This document shows positions 1 to 10,182 of a DNA stretch of 64,000 nucleotides, piece after piece (within the stretch, counting starts at the first letter, position 1; every line of letters begins with the position of its first letter). The DNA comes from Kribbella sandramycini (GTDB taxonomy: Bacteria; Actinomycetota; Actinomycetes; Propionibacteriales; Kribbellaceae), in NCBI RefSeq assembly GCF_013131805.1, contig NZ_JABJRC010000004.1:478588-542587 (forward strand), written 5' to 3'. The notes beneath the pieces were generated by a model, which saw nothing but the letters and a program-made list of their open reading frames with translations, made no database searches and was not told the origin of the DNA. A program made the translations under genes and the position numbers.

Positions 1-411
1 GCTCAGGGGCTGCCCGCGGAACAGCGCGAGCGCCTCGTCGTGTATCGCGAGCGCCTGCTCCGGCTCGTCGACCCGACCGGCCGCGGCGATGGCGGTCTCG
101 AAGCGCTCCAGATCCAGCACGCCCGGATCGAGTCGGAGGATGTACCCGGCTGTTGTCCGTTCCAGGCGGACGTCGTCCGGTAGCGCCTTGCGGATCCGGT
201 AGACGTAGGTCGGGACGACCTTGATCCCGCTCGGCGGCGGGTCGTCGTCCCAGACCAGGTCGAGCAACTGCTCCGGGGTCAGCACCCGATCGGCATTCAG
301 CGCGAGCACCGCGAACATCGCCTGCTGCCGTAACGGGCCCACGGACACGTCAGCCGGACCGCTGCGGACCGCAAGCGGTCCGAGCAGATCGATCCGGAGC
401 CCCGACGGCAT
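1..411 (-). CDS. SARP/AfsR-family transcriptional regulator (N-terminal part; runs off the window)
   Basis: The gene begins with ATG at 411 and is open to base 1, so only the first 137 residues are visible. The protein starts MPSGLRIDLLGPLAVRS and carries the winged-helix fold of OmpR/SARP regulators (segment LRQQAMFAVLALNADRVLTPEQLLDLVW, split here for reading as a helix-turn-helix region), followed by VPTYVYRIRKAL, the recognition-helix region, and then the start of a bacterial transcriptional activation domain (RFETAIAAAGR, DEALALFRG). Such proteins bind direct repeats and activate secondary-metabolite or stress genes. Whether NB-ARC or TPR domains follow cannot be seen. A palindrome lies about 50 bases upstream. 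Family assignment is firm; the target genes are unknown. Confidence 0.85.
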   Translation of the reverse strand, partial: MPSGLRIDLLGPLAVRSGPADVSVGPLRQQAMFAVLALNADRVLTPEQLLDLVWDDDPPPSGIKVVPTYVYRIRKALPDDVRLERTTAGYILRLDPGVLDLERFETAIAAAGRVDEPEQALAIHDEALALFRGQPLS

Positions 412-460
412 ATTCGCAGTGTAGGAGCGACCGAGTCGCGCCGCGCGAATCCGGACACCT

Positions 461-476
461 TTCGATCAGGATCGAA
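461..476. promoter_or_regulatory. palindrome upstream of the SARP gene
   Basis: TTCGATC-AG-GATCGAA is a perfect inverted repeat 50 bases upstream of the SARP start codon, in the only intergenic space that could hold its promoter. A related arrangement (TTCGA-N5-TCGAA) lies upstream of the lasso precursor gene at 49936. A regulator binding site is an inference. Confidence 0.4.
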
Positions 477-521
477 TACCTTGCCGATCGTGTGCGGGAA
501 AACCCGCGAATCGGGACACGC

Positions 522-553
522 AAAAGGCCCCACACCGGAGTGTGGGGCCTTTT
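522..553 (-). terminator. rho-independent terminator of clpC
   Basis: A perfect 14-bp stem (AAAAGGCCCCACAC / GTGTGGGGCCTTTT) with a four-base loop starts 15 bases after the clpC stop codon. On the minus strand it ends in TTTT, as expected for intrinsic termination. Confidence 0.85.
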
Positions 554-568
554 ACTACTTACCGGGTC

Positions 569-3109
<2,541 letters not shown>

Positions 3110-3201
3110 AGCGCTCCTTGCCTCAGAGGAGTCGGACGTGCCGTGTGGGCCGACCCCCGTACATGCATGCTAGTCCCCGGCGCCGACAAGCTCGCTGTGG
3201 G

Positions 3202-3222
3202 CGAACAAACAATCACTGTTCG
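3202..3222. promoter_or_regulatory. inverted repeat in the clpC upstream region
   Basis: CGAACA-N9-TGTTCG, about 100 bases upstream of the clpC start. The half-sites resemble LexA/ClgR-type elements, but the nine-base spacer fits neither consensus, so no regulator is assigned. The remainder of 3110-3362 shows no gene. Confidence 0.3.
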
Positions 3223-3304
3223 ATCGGACACCCGGGCGGCATCACAAGGGAACAACCTCACCGATCTCCAGGGTGTTCCCGCCTGACCACGATCGGACAG
3301 CGTG

Positions 3305-3319
3305 TTCGCCACCAGCGAA
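3305..3319. promoter_or_regulatory. ClgR-like operator upstream of clpC
   Basis: TTCGC-CACCA-GCGAA is a perfect 5-5-5 palindrome about 195 bases upstream of clpC. ClgR of Corynebacterium and Streptomyces activates clp genes through CGC-N5-GCG boxes, and the half-sites and spacing match that form. Binding is inferred from sequence and from position in front of clpC. The distance to the start codon implies a long leader or a second promoter. Confidence 0.5.
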
Positions 3320-3362
3320 TTTCTCCTGGTGGCTGCCTTGTCAGGCACCGCCCGGTCGTGAT

Positions 3363-3422
3363 GTCCGCATCCTGAAACAACCGGAATGCGGACGGTCCCG
3401 ATACCCCAAGGGTACCGGGACC
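3363..3422 (-). terminator. tandem hairpins downstream of lsr2
   Basis: Two stem-loops follow the lsr2 stop. The nearer pairs 3394-3406 with 3410-3422 (GGTCCCG..TACCC with GGGTA..CGGGACC, one A-C mismatch, three-base loop). The farther pairs GTCCGCAT 3363-3370 with ATGCGGAC 3386-3393. There is no T-run, so termination is likely but not certain. Confidence 0.55.
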
Positions 3423-3439
3423 GCAAGAGCCTGGTGAAA

Positions 3440-3769
3440 TTACTTGGCCTCGTTGTACGCCGCGCGCACCTCGGCCGAGATCCGGCCCCGCTCGCTGACC
3501 TCGTAGCCGTTGTCCTTGGCCCAGGCCCGGATGTCGGCGGAGTCCGACGCGGAGCGGCCGCGGCCGCGAGCGCGTCCGGCGGCGCCGCGGCGACCGGCGA
3601 CCCGGCGGGCCGAGCCGACGTACCCGGCGAGGGCGTCGCGCAGTTTGGCGGCGTTCTTCTTGGACAGGTCGATCTCGTACGTCGTCCCGTCCAGCCCGAA
3701 GGTCACGGTCTCGTCGGCCTTACCGCCGTCGAGATCGTCCTCCAGGACCACCTGCACCCTTTGCGCCAT
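3440..3769 (-). CDS. lsr2: Lsr2 nucleoid-associated H-NS-like protein
   Basis: 109 residues starting MAQRVQVVLEDDLDGGKADETV. Lsr2 bridges and silences AT-rich DNA in actinobacteria. The N-terminal beta-rich dimerisation region (VTFGLDGTTYEIDLSKKNAAKLRDAL) is followed by an Arg-rich linker with RGRGR, and a C-terminal DNA-binding part DIRAWAKDNGYEVSERGRIS containing the minor-groove RGR loop. ATG at 3769 is preferred over an upstream in-frame start because AAAGGAAC stands before it and family members begin here. The gene lies between clpC and lysS, as in mycobacteria. Confidence 0.97.
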   Translation of the reverse strand: MAQRVQVVLEDDLDGGKADETVTFGLDGTTYEIDLSKKNAAKLRDALAGYVGSARRVAGRRGAAGRARGRGRSASDSADIRAWAKDNGYEVSERGRISAEVRAAYNEAK

Positions 3770-3939
3770 GGATGACGTTCCTTTCCGCGCCCGGCACCGG
3801 GCACAATCCCCTGCTGAATTGTTTGCACCTGATTTGTACCGTACAAACACCCTGCTTGTCATTCATCTCGGGGAATGAGCCGATAGATGTGGCGGACGAC
3901 TCGTGACCTTACGTATTCGAAAGGCCCCGGGAAATGAAG

Positions 3940-3975
3940 CGGGTCGCGACTGTGCTATGCAGCAGTCGCGACCCG
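3940..3975 (-). terminator. terminator-like hairpin downstream of lysS
   Basis: A perfect 13-bp stem (CGGGTCGCGACTG at 3940-3952 with its complement at 3963-3975) and a ten-base loop, 20 bases after the lysS stop codon. No T-run follows; many actinobacterial terminators lack one. Confidence 0.65.
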
Positions 3976-3995
3976 TTCAAGAAAACACGCCGGGA

Positions 3996-5516
3996 TCACT
4001 CCGGGCGCAGCAACGGGAAGAGAATCGTCTCCCGGATACCGGCGCCGGTGTACAGCATGATCAGCCGGTCCAGGCCCATTCCCATACCGCCGGCCGGCGG
4101 CATCCCGAACTCCATCGCGCGCAGGAAGTCCTCGTCCAGCTCCATCGCCTCGGGATCGCCGGCCGCGGCCAGCAACGACTGCTCCACCAGGCGATCGCGC
4201 TGGATCACCGGGTCGTTCAGCTCCGAGTACGCGACGCCGAGTTCGACGCCGTTGACGAACAGGTCCCAGGCCTCGACCAGGCCGGGGATTTCCCGGTGCG
4301 GCTTGGCCAGCGGCCGCGCCGACTCCGGATAGTCACGCACAAAGGTGGGCTGGATGAGCGTGTGCTCGCACAGCTTCTCGAACAAGTCGACGGCGATCTC
4401 GCCGGCATTCCGGCCGGGCTGCAGCTCGACGTCGTGCTGCTCGGCCAACTTCAGCAGCGCGGGCAGGTCGGTGGTCTGATCGACGGCCTCGCCGACCGCT
4501 TCCGAGAGCAACCCGAAAAGCGTCGCGTGCCGGAACGGCGCGGTCAGATCGATCTCCGAACCGTCGCGTGCGGTGACGACCGTCCGGCCGATCGCGCGGG
4601 CCGCGTTACCGATCAGCTCCTGGATCAGCTCGGCCATCGTGTCGTAATCGCCGTACGCCTGGTACGCCTCGATCATCGAGAATTCCGCGGCATGGGTGGA
4701 GTCCAGCCCCTCGTTGCGGAACGTCCGGCCGATCTCGAAGACCCGGTCGACGCCGCCGATCATCGCGCGCTTGAGATCGAGCTCGAGCGCGATCCGCAGC
4801 TTCATCTCCTGGTCGAAGGCGTTCAGGTGCGTGTTGAACGGCCGGGCCGCGGCGCCGCCGTTGGTCAGCTGCAGCACCGGCGTCTCGACCTCGATGAAGT
4901 CGTGGGCGTCGTACGTGGCGCGCAGCGACTTCAGCACGGCGGCCTTGATCCGGACCATGTCCCGGGCCTCGGGCCGGACGATCAGGTCGACGTACCGCAG
5001 CCGGACGCGCGCCTCCTCGTTGAGCGGCTTGTGCTCGTTCGGCAGCGGGCGCAGCGTCTTGGCCGCCATCTGCCAGCCGGTCGCCTGCACGGACAGCTCG
5101 CCGCGCCGGCTCGTCACGACCTCGCCCTGCACCGCCAGCAGGTCGCCGATGTCGACCAGCTGCTTGAAGCGGGCCAGCTCCTCCTCGCCGACGTCGGCCA
5201 GCGACAGCATCACCTGCAGCTCGGTCCCGTCGCCCTCCCGGAGCCGGACGAAGCAGAGCTTGCCGGTGTTGCGCAGGAAGATCACCCGGCCGACCACGGA
5301 GACCTGCAGGCCGGTCTTGGTGTCCGGCTCCAGCTCTTGGGCGTCGTACGTCGCCCGCAGCTCCTTGAGCAGGTGCGTCCGGGGCACGGAGATCGGGTAG
5401 GGCTGCACTCCCTCCGCCAGCAGGCGGTCACGCTTCTCCCGGCGGACCCGCAGCTGCTCGGGCAGGTCGTCCTGCCCGTCGTCGGGGTTCGTCGGGTTCA
5501 CGTGTGCGTCAGTCAT
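3996..5516 (-). CDS. lysS: class II lysyl-tRNA synthetase
   Basis: 506 residues; charges tRNA-Lys with lysine. An N-terminal OB-fold anticodon domain (about 70-150) precedes the class II core: motif 1 around RRYVDLIVRPEA-like LRYVDLIVRPEA (about 174-184), motif 2 FRNEGLDSTHAAEFSMIEAYQAY (from 266), motif 3 GMPPAGGMGMGLDRLIMLYTG near the end. Two residues that in E. coli LysRS contact the substrate differ: the Tyr280 equivalent is Asp247 (LRIALELDLKR) and the Asn424 equivalent is Val428 (ELGVAYSELND). M. tuberculosis LysS has Phe and Thr there, so the pocket is variable, but Asp is unexpected. It lies between coaX and lsr2 in the conserved order, which supports its being the housekeeping enzyme. 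Confidence 0.95.
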   Translation of the reverse strand: MTDAHVNPTNPDDGQDDLPEQLRVRREKRDRLLAEGVQPYPISVPRTHLLKELRATYDAQELEPDTKTGLQVSVVGRVIFLRNTGKLCFVRLREGDGTELQVMLSLADVGEEELARFKQLVDIGDLLAVQGEVVTSRRGELSVQATGWQMAAKTLRPLPNEHKPLNEEARVRLRYVDLIVRPEARDMVRIKAAVLKSLRATYDAHDFIEVETPVLQLTNGGAAARPFNTHLNAFDQEMKLRIALELDLKRAMIGGVDRVFEIGRTFRNEGLDSTHAAEFSMIEAYQAYGDYDTMAELIQELIGNAARAIGRTVVTARDGSEIDLTAPFRHATLFGLLSEAVGEAVDQTTDLPALLKLAEQHDVELQPGRNAGEIAVDLFEKLCEHTLIQPTFVRDYPESARPLAKPHREIPGLVEAWDLFVNGVELGVAYSELNDPVIQRDRLVEQSLLAAAGDPEAMELDEDFLRAMEFGMPPAGGMGMGLDRLIMLYTGAGIRETILFPLLRPE

Positions 5517-5526
5517 GAGGCAAAGG

Positions 5527-6717
5527 CTAGTGACTCAACACCTTGACAGCCGAATCCTTTGTTCCTAGGACCAGCAACAGACAGGCGATCCCGCACGCCA
5601 CGAACGCGCCCCGCGGCCCGAGTACGTCGTTCAGCAGCGCACCGAGGGGCAGCGCGACCACGCTGCCGGCCCGGACCGTTCCGGACAGCGCAGCGACCGC
5701 GCGACCGCGCACGGCTTCGGCGACCCGCGTGACGATCAGCGTGCTGGTAGCTGCGTTCAGCAGACCGCTGCCCGCGCCCATCAGCGCGGCTCCGAGCACC
5801 AGCAGGACGACGCCGTTCGCCAGGCCCATCACCGTCATCCCCGCACCGATCGCCGCCATCCCGGCCAGTACGGCGCGCACCCGGGCACCGGACGTCTTCA
5901 GCCGGCCGCTCCCCCACGCACCGGCGATCGCCCCGCCGCCCTGGACCGCCAGCACCCAGCCGTAGCCCGCAGGACCCAGCCCGATCTCCTCCTTGATCAG
6001 GAAGACCTCGGCGACGTTCACCGCCTCACCGACCAGCACGAAGATCCACAGGCAGATCAGCAACAGCCGCAGCAACGGATCGCCCCACAGACAACGCATC
6101 CCCGCCGAGAAACCACCACGCTCTCGTACGACGCCGACCTCAGGCCGTCGCCTGGTGCGGACCAGAGCCGCCACCACTGCGAGCAGACCGAAGGTGGCCG
6201 CGTTCACCAGCAGCGCCCCGCGCCCGCCGACCCAGGCAACCAGAACTCCGCCGACACCCGAGCCGGCCATCAGGGCAATCCCGATCAATGCCTGGCTGGT
6301 GCCAGTGGCGCGACCAACCAACCCGTCGCCAACGATCCGTGGGACCAACGCACCCCAGCACGGTCCGGCGACCGCCTGCCCCAGCTGCAGCAGACAGACC
6401 AGCGCCAGCGTGCTGGCCAGGTCACTGCTGAATGCGAGCCCGACTCCGGCCGCCGCCTGCAGCAGGCTCGCGCAGATCAACACATGCCGCGAGTCGTAGC
6501 TGTCCACGATCCGTCCGGCCACCGGGATCATCACGACGGTCGGGACGGCGAACGCCAGCAGCAGGAACATGACCGCCCGCGTCCCGCCGTACTCGGCAAC
6601 CCGCAGCATCAGCGCGACCAGCGCGACCGCGTCCCCGGCGTACGACAGCGCCCGGCCGGGGAGCACGAGCCGGATGTCGCGATGCGACCAGAGCGAGACC
6701 TGAAGTGTTTGCTTCAC
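5527..6717 (-). CDS. MFS transporter
   Basis: 396 residues with about 12 hydrophobic segments and the loop motif GRIVDSYDSRHVLI after helix 2 typical of major facilitator exporters. Substrate unknown. It starts with GTG at 6717; this codon lies just outside one of two palindromes that separate it from a divergent ArsR-like regulator, so the regulator probably controls it. Its stop codon is only ten bases before the lysS start, and read-through into lysS is possible. Confidence 0.85.
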   Translation of the reverse strand: MKQTLQVSLWSHRDIRLVLPGRALSYAGDAVALVALMLRVAEYGGTRAVMFLLLAFAVPTVVMIPVAGRIVDSYDSRHVLICASLLQAAAGVGLAFSSDLASTLALVCLLQLGQAVAGPCWGALVPRIVGDGLVGRATGTSQALIGIALMAGSGVGGVLVAWVGGRGALLVNAATFGLLAVVAALVRTRRRPEVGVVRERGGFSAGMRCLWGDPLLRLLLICLWIFVLVGEAVNVAEVFLIKEEIGLGPAGYGWVLAVQGGGAIAGAWGSGRLKTSGARVRAVLAGMAAIGAGMTVMGLANGVVLLVLGAALMGAGSGLLNAATSTLIVTRVAEAVRGRAVAALSGTVRAGSVVALPLGALLNDVLGPRGAFVACGIACLLLVLGTKDSAVKVLSH

Positions 6718-6738
6718 AACTATGAAGTTAATGCTTCA
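6701..6738. promoter_or_regulatory. twin operator between the MFS gene and the ArsR-like regulator
   Basis: Two copies of TGAAG-N6-CTTCA, at 6701-6716 and 6723-6738, spaced 22 bases (two helical turns) centre to centre. They overlap the MFS start region and precede the regulator promoter. This is the arrangement expected for cooperative binding of a dimeric ArsR-family repressor controlling both genes; the binding protein is inferred. Confidence 0.7.
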
Positions 6739-6763
6739 GATTCCCGCCGGTCAAGAGCTTCGG

Positions 6764-6769
6764 TACGCT
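6764..6769 (+). promoter_or_regulatory. -10 element for a leaderless ArsR-like transcript
   Basis: TACGCT lies six bases before the GTG at 6776. With no ribosome binding site present, transcription starting at the GTG itself is likely. Confidence 0.5.
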
Positions 6770-6775
6770 GACGCC

Positions 6776-7339
6776 GTGGCCAGCAAGGAACGCGTCGTGC
6801 TGACGGACCCGCGGGCGATCCGCGCTCTGGCCCACCCGGCGCGACAGGTGATCATCGACGAGCTCTACAGCGGCCGGGTGCTGACCGCGACCGAATGCGC
6901 CGAGCTGGCCGGGCTGACGCCGTCCGCGACCAGCTACCACTTGCGGGCGCTGGAGCGCTGGGGCATCGTCGAGCGCGCCGAGGCCTCCGGCGACGGCCGC
7001 GAGCGGCCGTGGCGCGCGCTGGGCAGCGGGTTGCAGATCGCCTCCCAGTCGACGACCGCGGGCCGGCTGGCCAGCCAGGCGATGATGCGGTCGAATGTCG
7101 ATCAGGTGCTCGAGCGCTTCGAGGAGCTGCCCGCCGATGACGACTGGTACTCACTCAGTGTGATGAACCGCAGCCGGCTGTGGCTGACCCGTGAGGAGAC
7201 CGCGGAGCTGGACCGCGAGCTGTCCGCGGTGATCGACCGCTTTCGCCAGGATCGCACCGCAGCAGCGCACCCGGAGGCGACCAGATCGGTCTACACGCTG
7301 ATCGCCGTCGTACCGGCCGCGGAGTCCCCGACACCCTGA
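6776..7339 (+). CDS. ArsR-like winged-helix transcriptional regulator
   Basis: 187 residues from GTG 6776. The helix-turn-helix (ALAHPARQVIIDELY, then TATECAELAGLTPSATSYHLRALERWGIVERAE) is the classic ArsR/HTH_20 layout. The C-terminal half (LWLTREETAELDRELSAVIDRF) resembles effector regions of the larger HTH_20 regulators of MFS exporters. No metal-binding CxC motif is seen, so the ligand is probably organic. I chose GTG because an upstream ATG at 6722 falls inside the operator, while the GTG has a -10 hexamer at leaderless spacing. It is divergent from the MFS gene and likely represses it. Confidence 0.85.
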   Translation: MASKERVVLTDPRAIRALAHPARQVIIDELYSGRVLTATECAELAGLTPSATSYHLRALERWGIVERAEASGDGRERPWRALGSGLQIASQSTTAGRLASQAMMRSNVDQVLERFEELPADDDWYSLSVMNRSRLWLTREETAELDRELSAVIDRFRQDRTAAAHPEATRSVYTLIAVVPAAESPTP

Positions 7340-7401
7340 TCTTCCCCCGATGTACCTCCCGGATCAGCTAATCAGTTGCCGGGCAATGTAACTATGGGTA
7401 C

Positions 7402-8034
7402 ATGGGGGAAGTGCTCGCGATTGGGATTCCGACCGGCGGTCTGGCAGTTCTGGCGTACCTGGTGGTGGGGCTCGTCATCGGCGTCGAGAGTATGGGCGTA
7501 CCGCTGCCGGGTGAGACCACGCTGATCGCAGCCGCCTTGCTGGCGTCCCAGGGCGACCTGCGGCTGGAGTTCGTGATCGGGGCCGCCGCGGCCGGCGCCA
7601 TCATCGGCGACTCGGTCGGCTACTACATCGGCCGCCGCGCCGGCCGCAGTCTGTTCGACCGGCTCGGCCGCCGCTTCAAGCACTTCTCCGCCGACCGGAT
7701 CGAGCGGGCCGAGAAGTACTTCCACCGGTACGGCGTCTGGACGGTGTTCTTCGGCCGCTTCGTCGCGCTGCTGCGGATCTTCGCGGGCCCGATGGCCGGC
7801 ACGCTGCGGATGCCGTACCCGAAGTTCCTGATCGCCAACGCGACCGGCGGCATCGCCTGGTCGACCACGATCGGCATCGTCGCCTTCCACATCGGCGACA
7901 ACGCGGACAAGATCTTCGGCCAGCTGTCGATCTGGGCGCTGGTCGTCGTCGCGCTCGGCGCGATTGCGGCGTACGCCTACTTCCGGATCCGCCGCCGGCA
8001 CCGCCCCGGCGAGCTGGAGTCGGCGGAGGCCTAG
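7402..8034 (+). CDS. DedA/VTT-family membrane protein
   Basis: 210 residues with about five membrane segments. The family signature is visible: a re-entrant segment ESMGVPLPGETTLIAAALLAS, GAIIGDSVGYYIGRRAGR, and FGRFVALLRIFAGPMAGTLRMPYPKFLIANATGGIAWS. DedA proteins are implicated in undecaprenyl-phosphate or phospholipid flipping; the exact substrate here is unknown. The ATG has no ribosome binding site, and AACTAT stands six bases upstream, consistent with a leaderless message. The stop codon overlaps that of the convergent lipoprotein gene (CTAG). Confidence 0.9.
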   Translation: MGEVLAIGIPTGGLAVLAYLVVGLVIGVESMGVPLPGETTLIAAALLASQGDLRLEFVIGAAAAGAIIGDSVGYYIGRRAGRSLFDRLGRRFKHFSADRIERAEKYFHRYGVWTVFFGRFVALLRIFAGPMAGTLRMPYPKFLIANATGGIAWSTTIGIVAFHIGDNADKIFGQLSIWALVVVALGAIAAYAYFRIRRRHRPGELESAEA

Positions 8035-9335
8035 GGGCGCACGCGCAGGTTGATCGCCGGCGTCGTCAGACCGCTCATGTTCCGGCCGCCCTGCGCGGCC
8101 GGCGGGAAGACCCATCGGTACTGGTAGGTGCCGACCGCACCGGCCTTGAAGGCGAACACGGCCTGCCCGCGGTTCAGCGCGACGAACTTCACCAGCGCCC
8201 ACTGCCGGGTCTGCCGGTTCCACATCTGTAGCCGCGCGACCGAGGTGTACGCCGGTGCGACGCGCGCGAACGCAGTCACCGTCTCACCGCTCTTCTTGCT
8301 GTTCCCGCCGAGGTAGCCGGCGGCCAGCACTCGCACCACGCCACGGGTGAAGACCGGCTGACTGACCGACGTACCGGTCAGCAGCCCCGGCCGGGCGTAC
8401 TGCTCGACAACGACCTTGTACGGGCGGCTGCCACCAACAATGACCGGAATGTCGTAGTGCCCACCCGCAGTGGTCTTCCCGCGGGCCAGCGGCGTCCAGC
8501 GCGCCTTTGGTGTGACCTGAGTGAGCACTGTCAGCGGTACGCCGGCGGACGTGAGCCGCCGCTGCTCGCACACCGCCTCCGCCGCGCAGTGCGTCTCCTC
8601 CTGAATCACCCGGCCGCGCAACCGCATGGCCAGGCTGAACTGCCCGTTCGGCGGTGCGAACGCCGTCACCGCGCTGGTCAGCCCGCTGACCTGACCGCCG
8701 AGGTTGCTGCCCCACTCGTTCTCCGTCCGGAGCTGGAACAGGAACGGCGGTTTGATGCTGTTGATCACGTGCCGGGTAGAGGTGGTCGCCGGAGCGATCT
8801 GCTGCAGCAGCTCACCCGGCCGACCGACCATCGGGACGTATTTCTGCGACTTCGGCCCATCCAGGTCCAGCGGGTCGTTGGGAGTGAAGTCCTGCGGTGC
8901 GGGCGGAACTGCCCAGCGGATCAGCACCCCGCGCCCCTGCGCGGCCACATTGGCCGAACTCGGCCGTACCGGACCGTCGGTGTCGAAAACCGGCGACCGC
9001 GCCAGTTTGCTGGTCACACCGGTTTCCGTCGTCCCGATTCCGACCGCGACCCGGTAATTGCCGTCCGGCGGAAAAGCCGACGTCGGAATGTCCCAACTGT
9101 TCCCCTGCGCGGCCGGCAGATAGTGCACGTACGACGGACCTTCGCTCAGCACACCCTCGATCGTGAGCCGGTTAGGCGCGTTGTCGTCCTGCCAAGTCAC
9201 CCGAACAGCCGTCCGCCCAGGCGCCCACGCGACCCCTACATCCTTCGGCACCGGCTCACTGGAACAAGCAGTCAACAAAGACGCACAGCCCACCAAAGCC
9301 AGCGCCACGGCGACCATCCGCCGCACTCGGACCAC
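8031..9335 (-). CDS. putative secreted lipoprotein with fibronectin-III-like segments
   Basis: 434 residues with a lipoprotein signal (VRRMVAVALALVGCASLLTAC, lipobox LTAC, Cys24). The mature part holds about two beta-sandwich-like segments (AVRVTWQDDNAPNRLTI and GVLIRWAVPPAPQDF), followed by a C-terminal region with repeated beta-rich stretches (YKVVVEQYARPGL, VARLQMWNRQTRQWALVKF) like those seen in actinobacterial cell-surface proteins. No catalytic motif was recognised. It starts with GTG 9335; ATG 9317 would also keep the signal peptide. It is convergent and overlapping with dedA. Confidence 0.7.
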   Translation of the reverse strand: MVRVRRMVAVALALVGCASLLTACSSEPVPKDVGVAWAPGRTAVRVTWQDDNAPNRLTIEGVLSEGPSYVHYLPAAQGNSWDIPTSAFPPDGNYRVAVGIGTTETGVTSKLARSPVFDTDGPVRPSSANVAAQGRGVLIRWAVPPAPQDFTPNDPLDLDGPKSQKYVPMVGRPGELLQQIAPATTSTRHVINSIKPPFLFQLRTENEWGSNLGGQVSGLTSAVTAFAPPNGQFSLAMRLRGRVIQEETHCAAEAVCEQRRLTSAGVPLTVLTQVTPKARWTPLARGKTTAGGHYDIPVIVGGSRPYKVVVEQYARPGLLTGTSVSQPVFTRGVVRVLAAGYLGGNSKKSGETVTAFARVAPAYTSVARLQMWNRQTRQWALVKFVALNRGQAVFAFKAGAVGTYQYRWVFPPAAQGGRNMSGLTTPAINLRVRP

Positions 9336-9417
9336 CTCGTCTCAGCTGCCTCACAACCGACGCCGAAAACCCTATACCGTCAGGGTCGCCCGGCCAGGTG
9401 GCACGGCCGATCGGGGG

Positions 9418-10182
9418 CTAGGGGTGGTTGCGGGCGAAGGCCTGGTGCAGGCCGCGGAGGGGTAGTAAGGGCTCGTGCTGGACCGATGTCGTGAGGTCGC
9501 GCTGGAGTAGGGGGGCGAGAGCACCGGTCAGGACGACTGGGGTGTTCGGGGGGAAGGACTGGTCGGCGAGGATTCGGGTGACCAGGCCGTCGACCATGGC
9601 GGCGAAGCCGTGGACTGCGCCGGACTGAAGGGCTTCGACGGTGTTCTTCGCGACGACGGCGCGTGGGCGGACCAGCTCGAAGCGGCGGAGCTGGGCGGCG
9701 GCGTCGCCGAGGGCGTCGGTGGAGGTCTCGATGCCGGGGGCAATGACTCCCCCGGCGAAGGCGCCGGCCGCGTTCACCACGTCGATCGTGATCGCCGTCC
9801 CGACGTCGACGACGAGGCAGGGGGCGCCGTGCAGGTGGACGGCGGCCAGTGCGTTGGCGATCCGGTCCGTGCCGACCTCACGCGGGTTGTCGACCAGAAC
9901 GGGCAGACCGGTCTTCACACCGGGTTCGACGACCACGCTGGGCACGTCGCCGTAGTACCGGGCGACGACGTCCCGCAGCTCGTGCAGCACCTGCGGGACG
10001 GCGGAGCAGACCGCGATGCCGGACACCGGGGTCTCACCGGCCAACAGGCCCTGCAGCAGCACCGCCCACTCGTCCGCCGTCCGGCGGGAGTCGGTGCTGA
10101 CCCACCAGTGCCGTTTGACCGCGCCCTCGAACACCAGGCCCGCAAGGGTCCTGGTGTTCTCGACGGCGACGGCTAGCAGCAT
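9418..10182 (-). CDS. coaX: type III pantothenate kinase homologue with altered ATP motif
   Basis: 254 residues, usual length. CoaX phosphorylates pantothenate as the first step to coenzyme A. Two of the three signatures are intact: GTDRIANALAAVHLHG and LVVDVGTAITIDVV...GGVIAPG. The first is not: family members begin with D-x-G-N-T-N/H-T, whereas this protein reads AVENTRT at 6-12, so the phosphate/metal-binding Asp is Ala6 and the Gly is Glu8; near the C-terminus the TGG turn is TGA. It may have lost or changed activity. Its ATG overlaps the nadC stop (TGATG), so it is the last gene of the DUF2520-panC-nadB-nadC-coaX run. Confidence 0.85.
   Translation of the reverse strand: MLLAVAVENTRTLAGLVFEGAVKRHWWVSTDSRRTADEWAVLLQGLLAGETPVSGIAVCSAVPQVLHELRDVVARYYGDVPSVVVEPGVKTGLPVLVDNPREVGTDRIANALAAVHLHGAPCLVVDVGTAITIDVVNAAGAFAGGVIAPGIETSTDALGDAAAQLRRFELVRPRAVVAKNTVEALQSGAVHGFAAMVDGLVTRILADQSFPPNTPVVLTGALAPLLQRDLTTSVQHEPLLPLRGLHQAFARNHP

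Noticed and set aside
3202..3222. LexA (SOS) box before clpC
   Set aside because: The half-sites resemble CGAAC/GTTCG, but the nine-base spacer does not fit the known mycobacterial-type SOS box.
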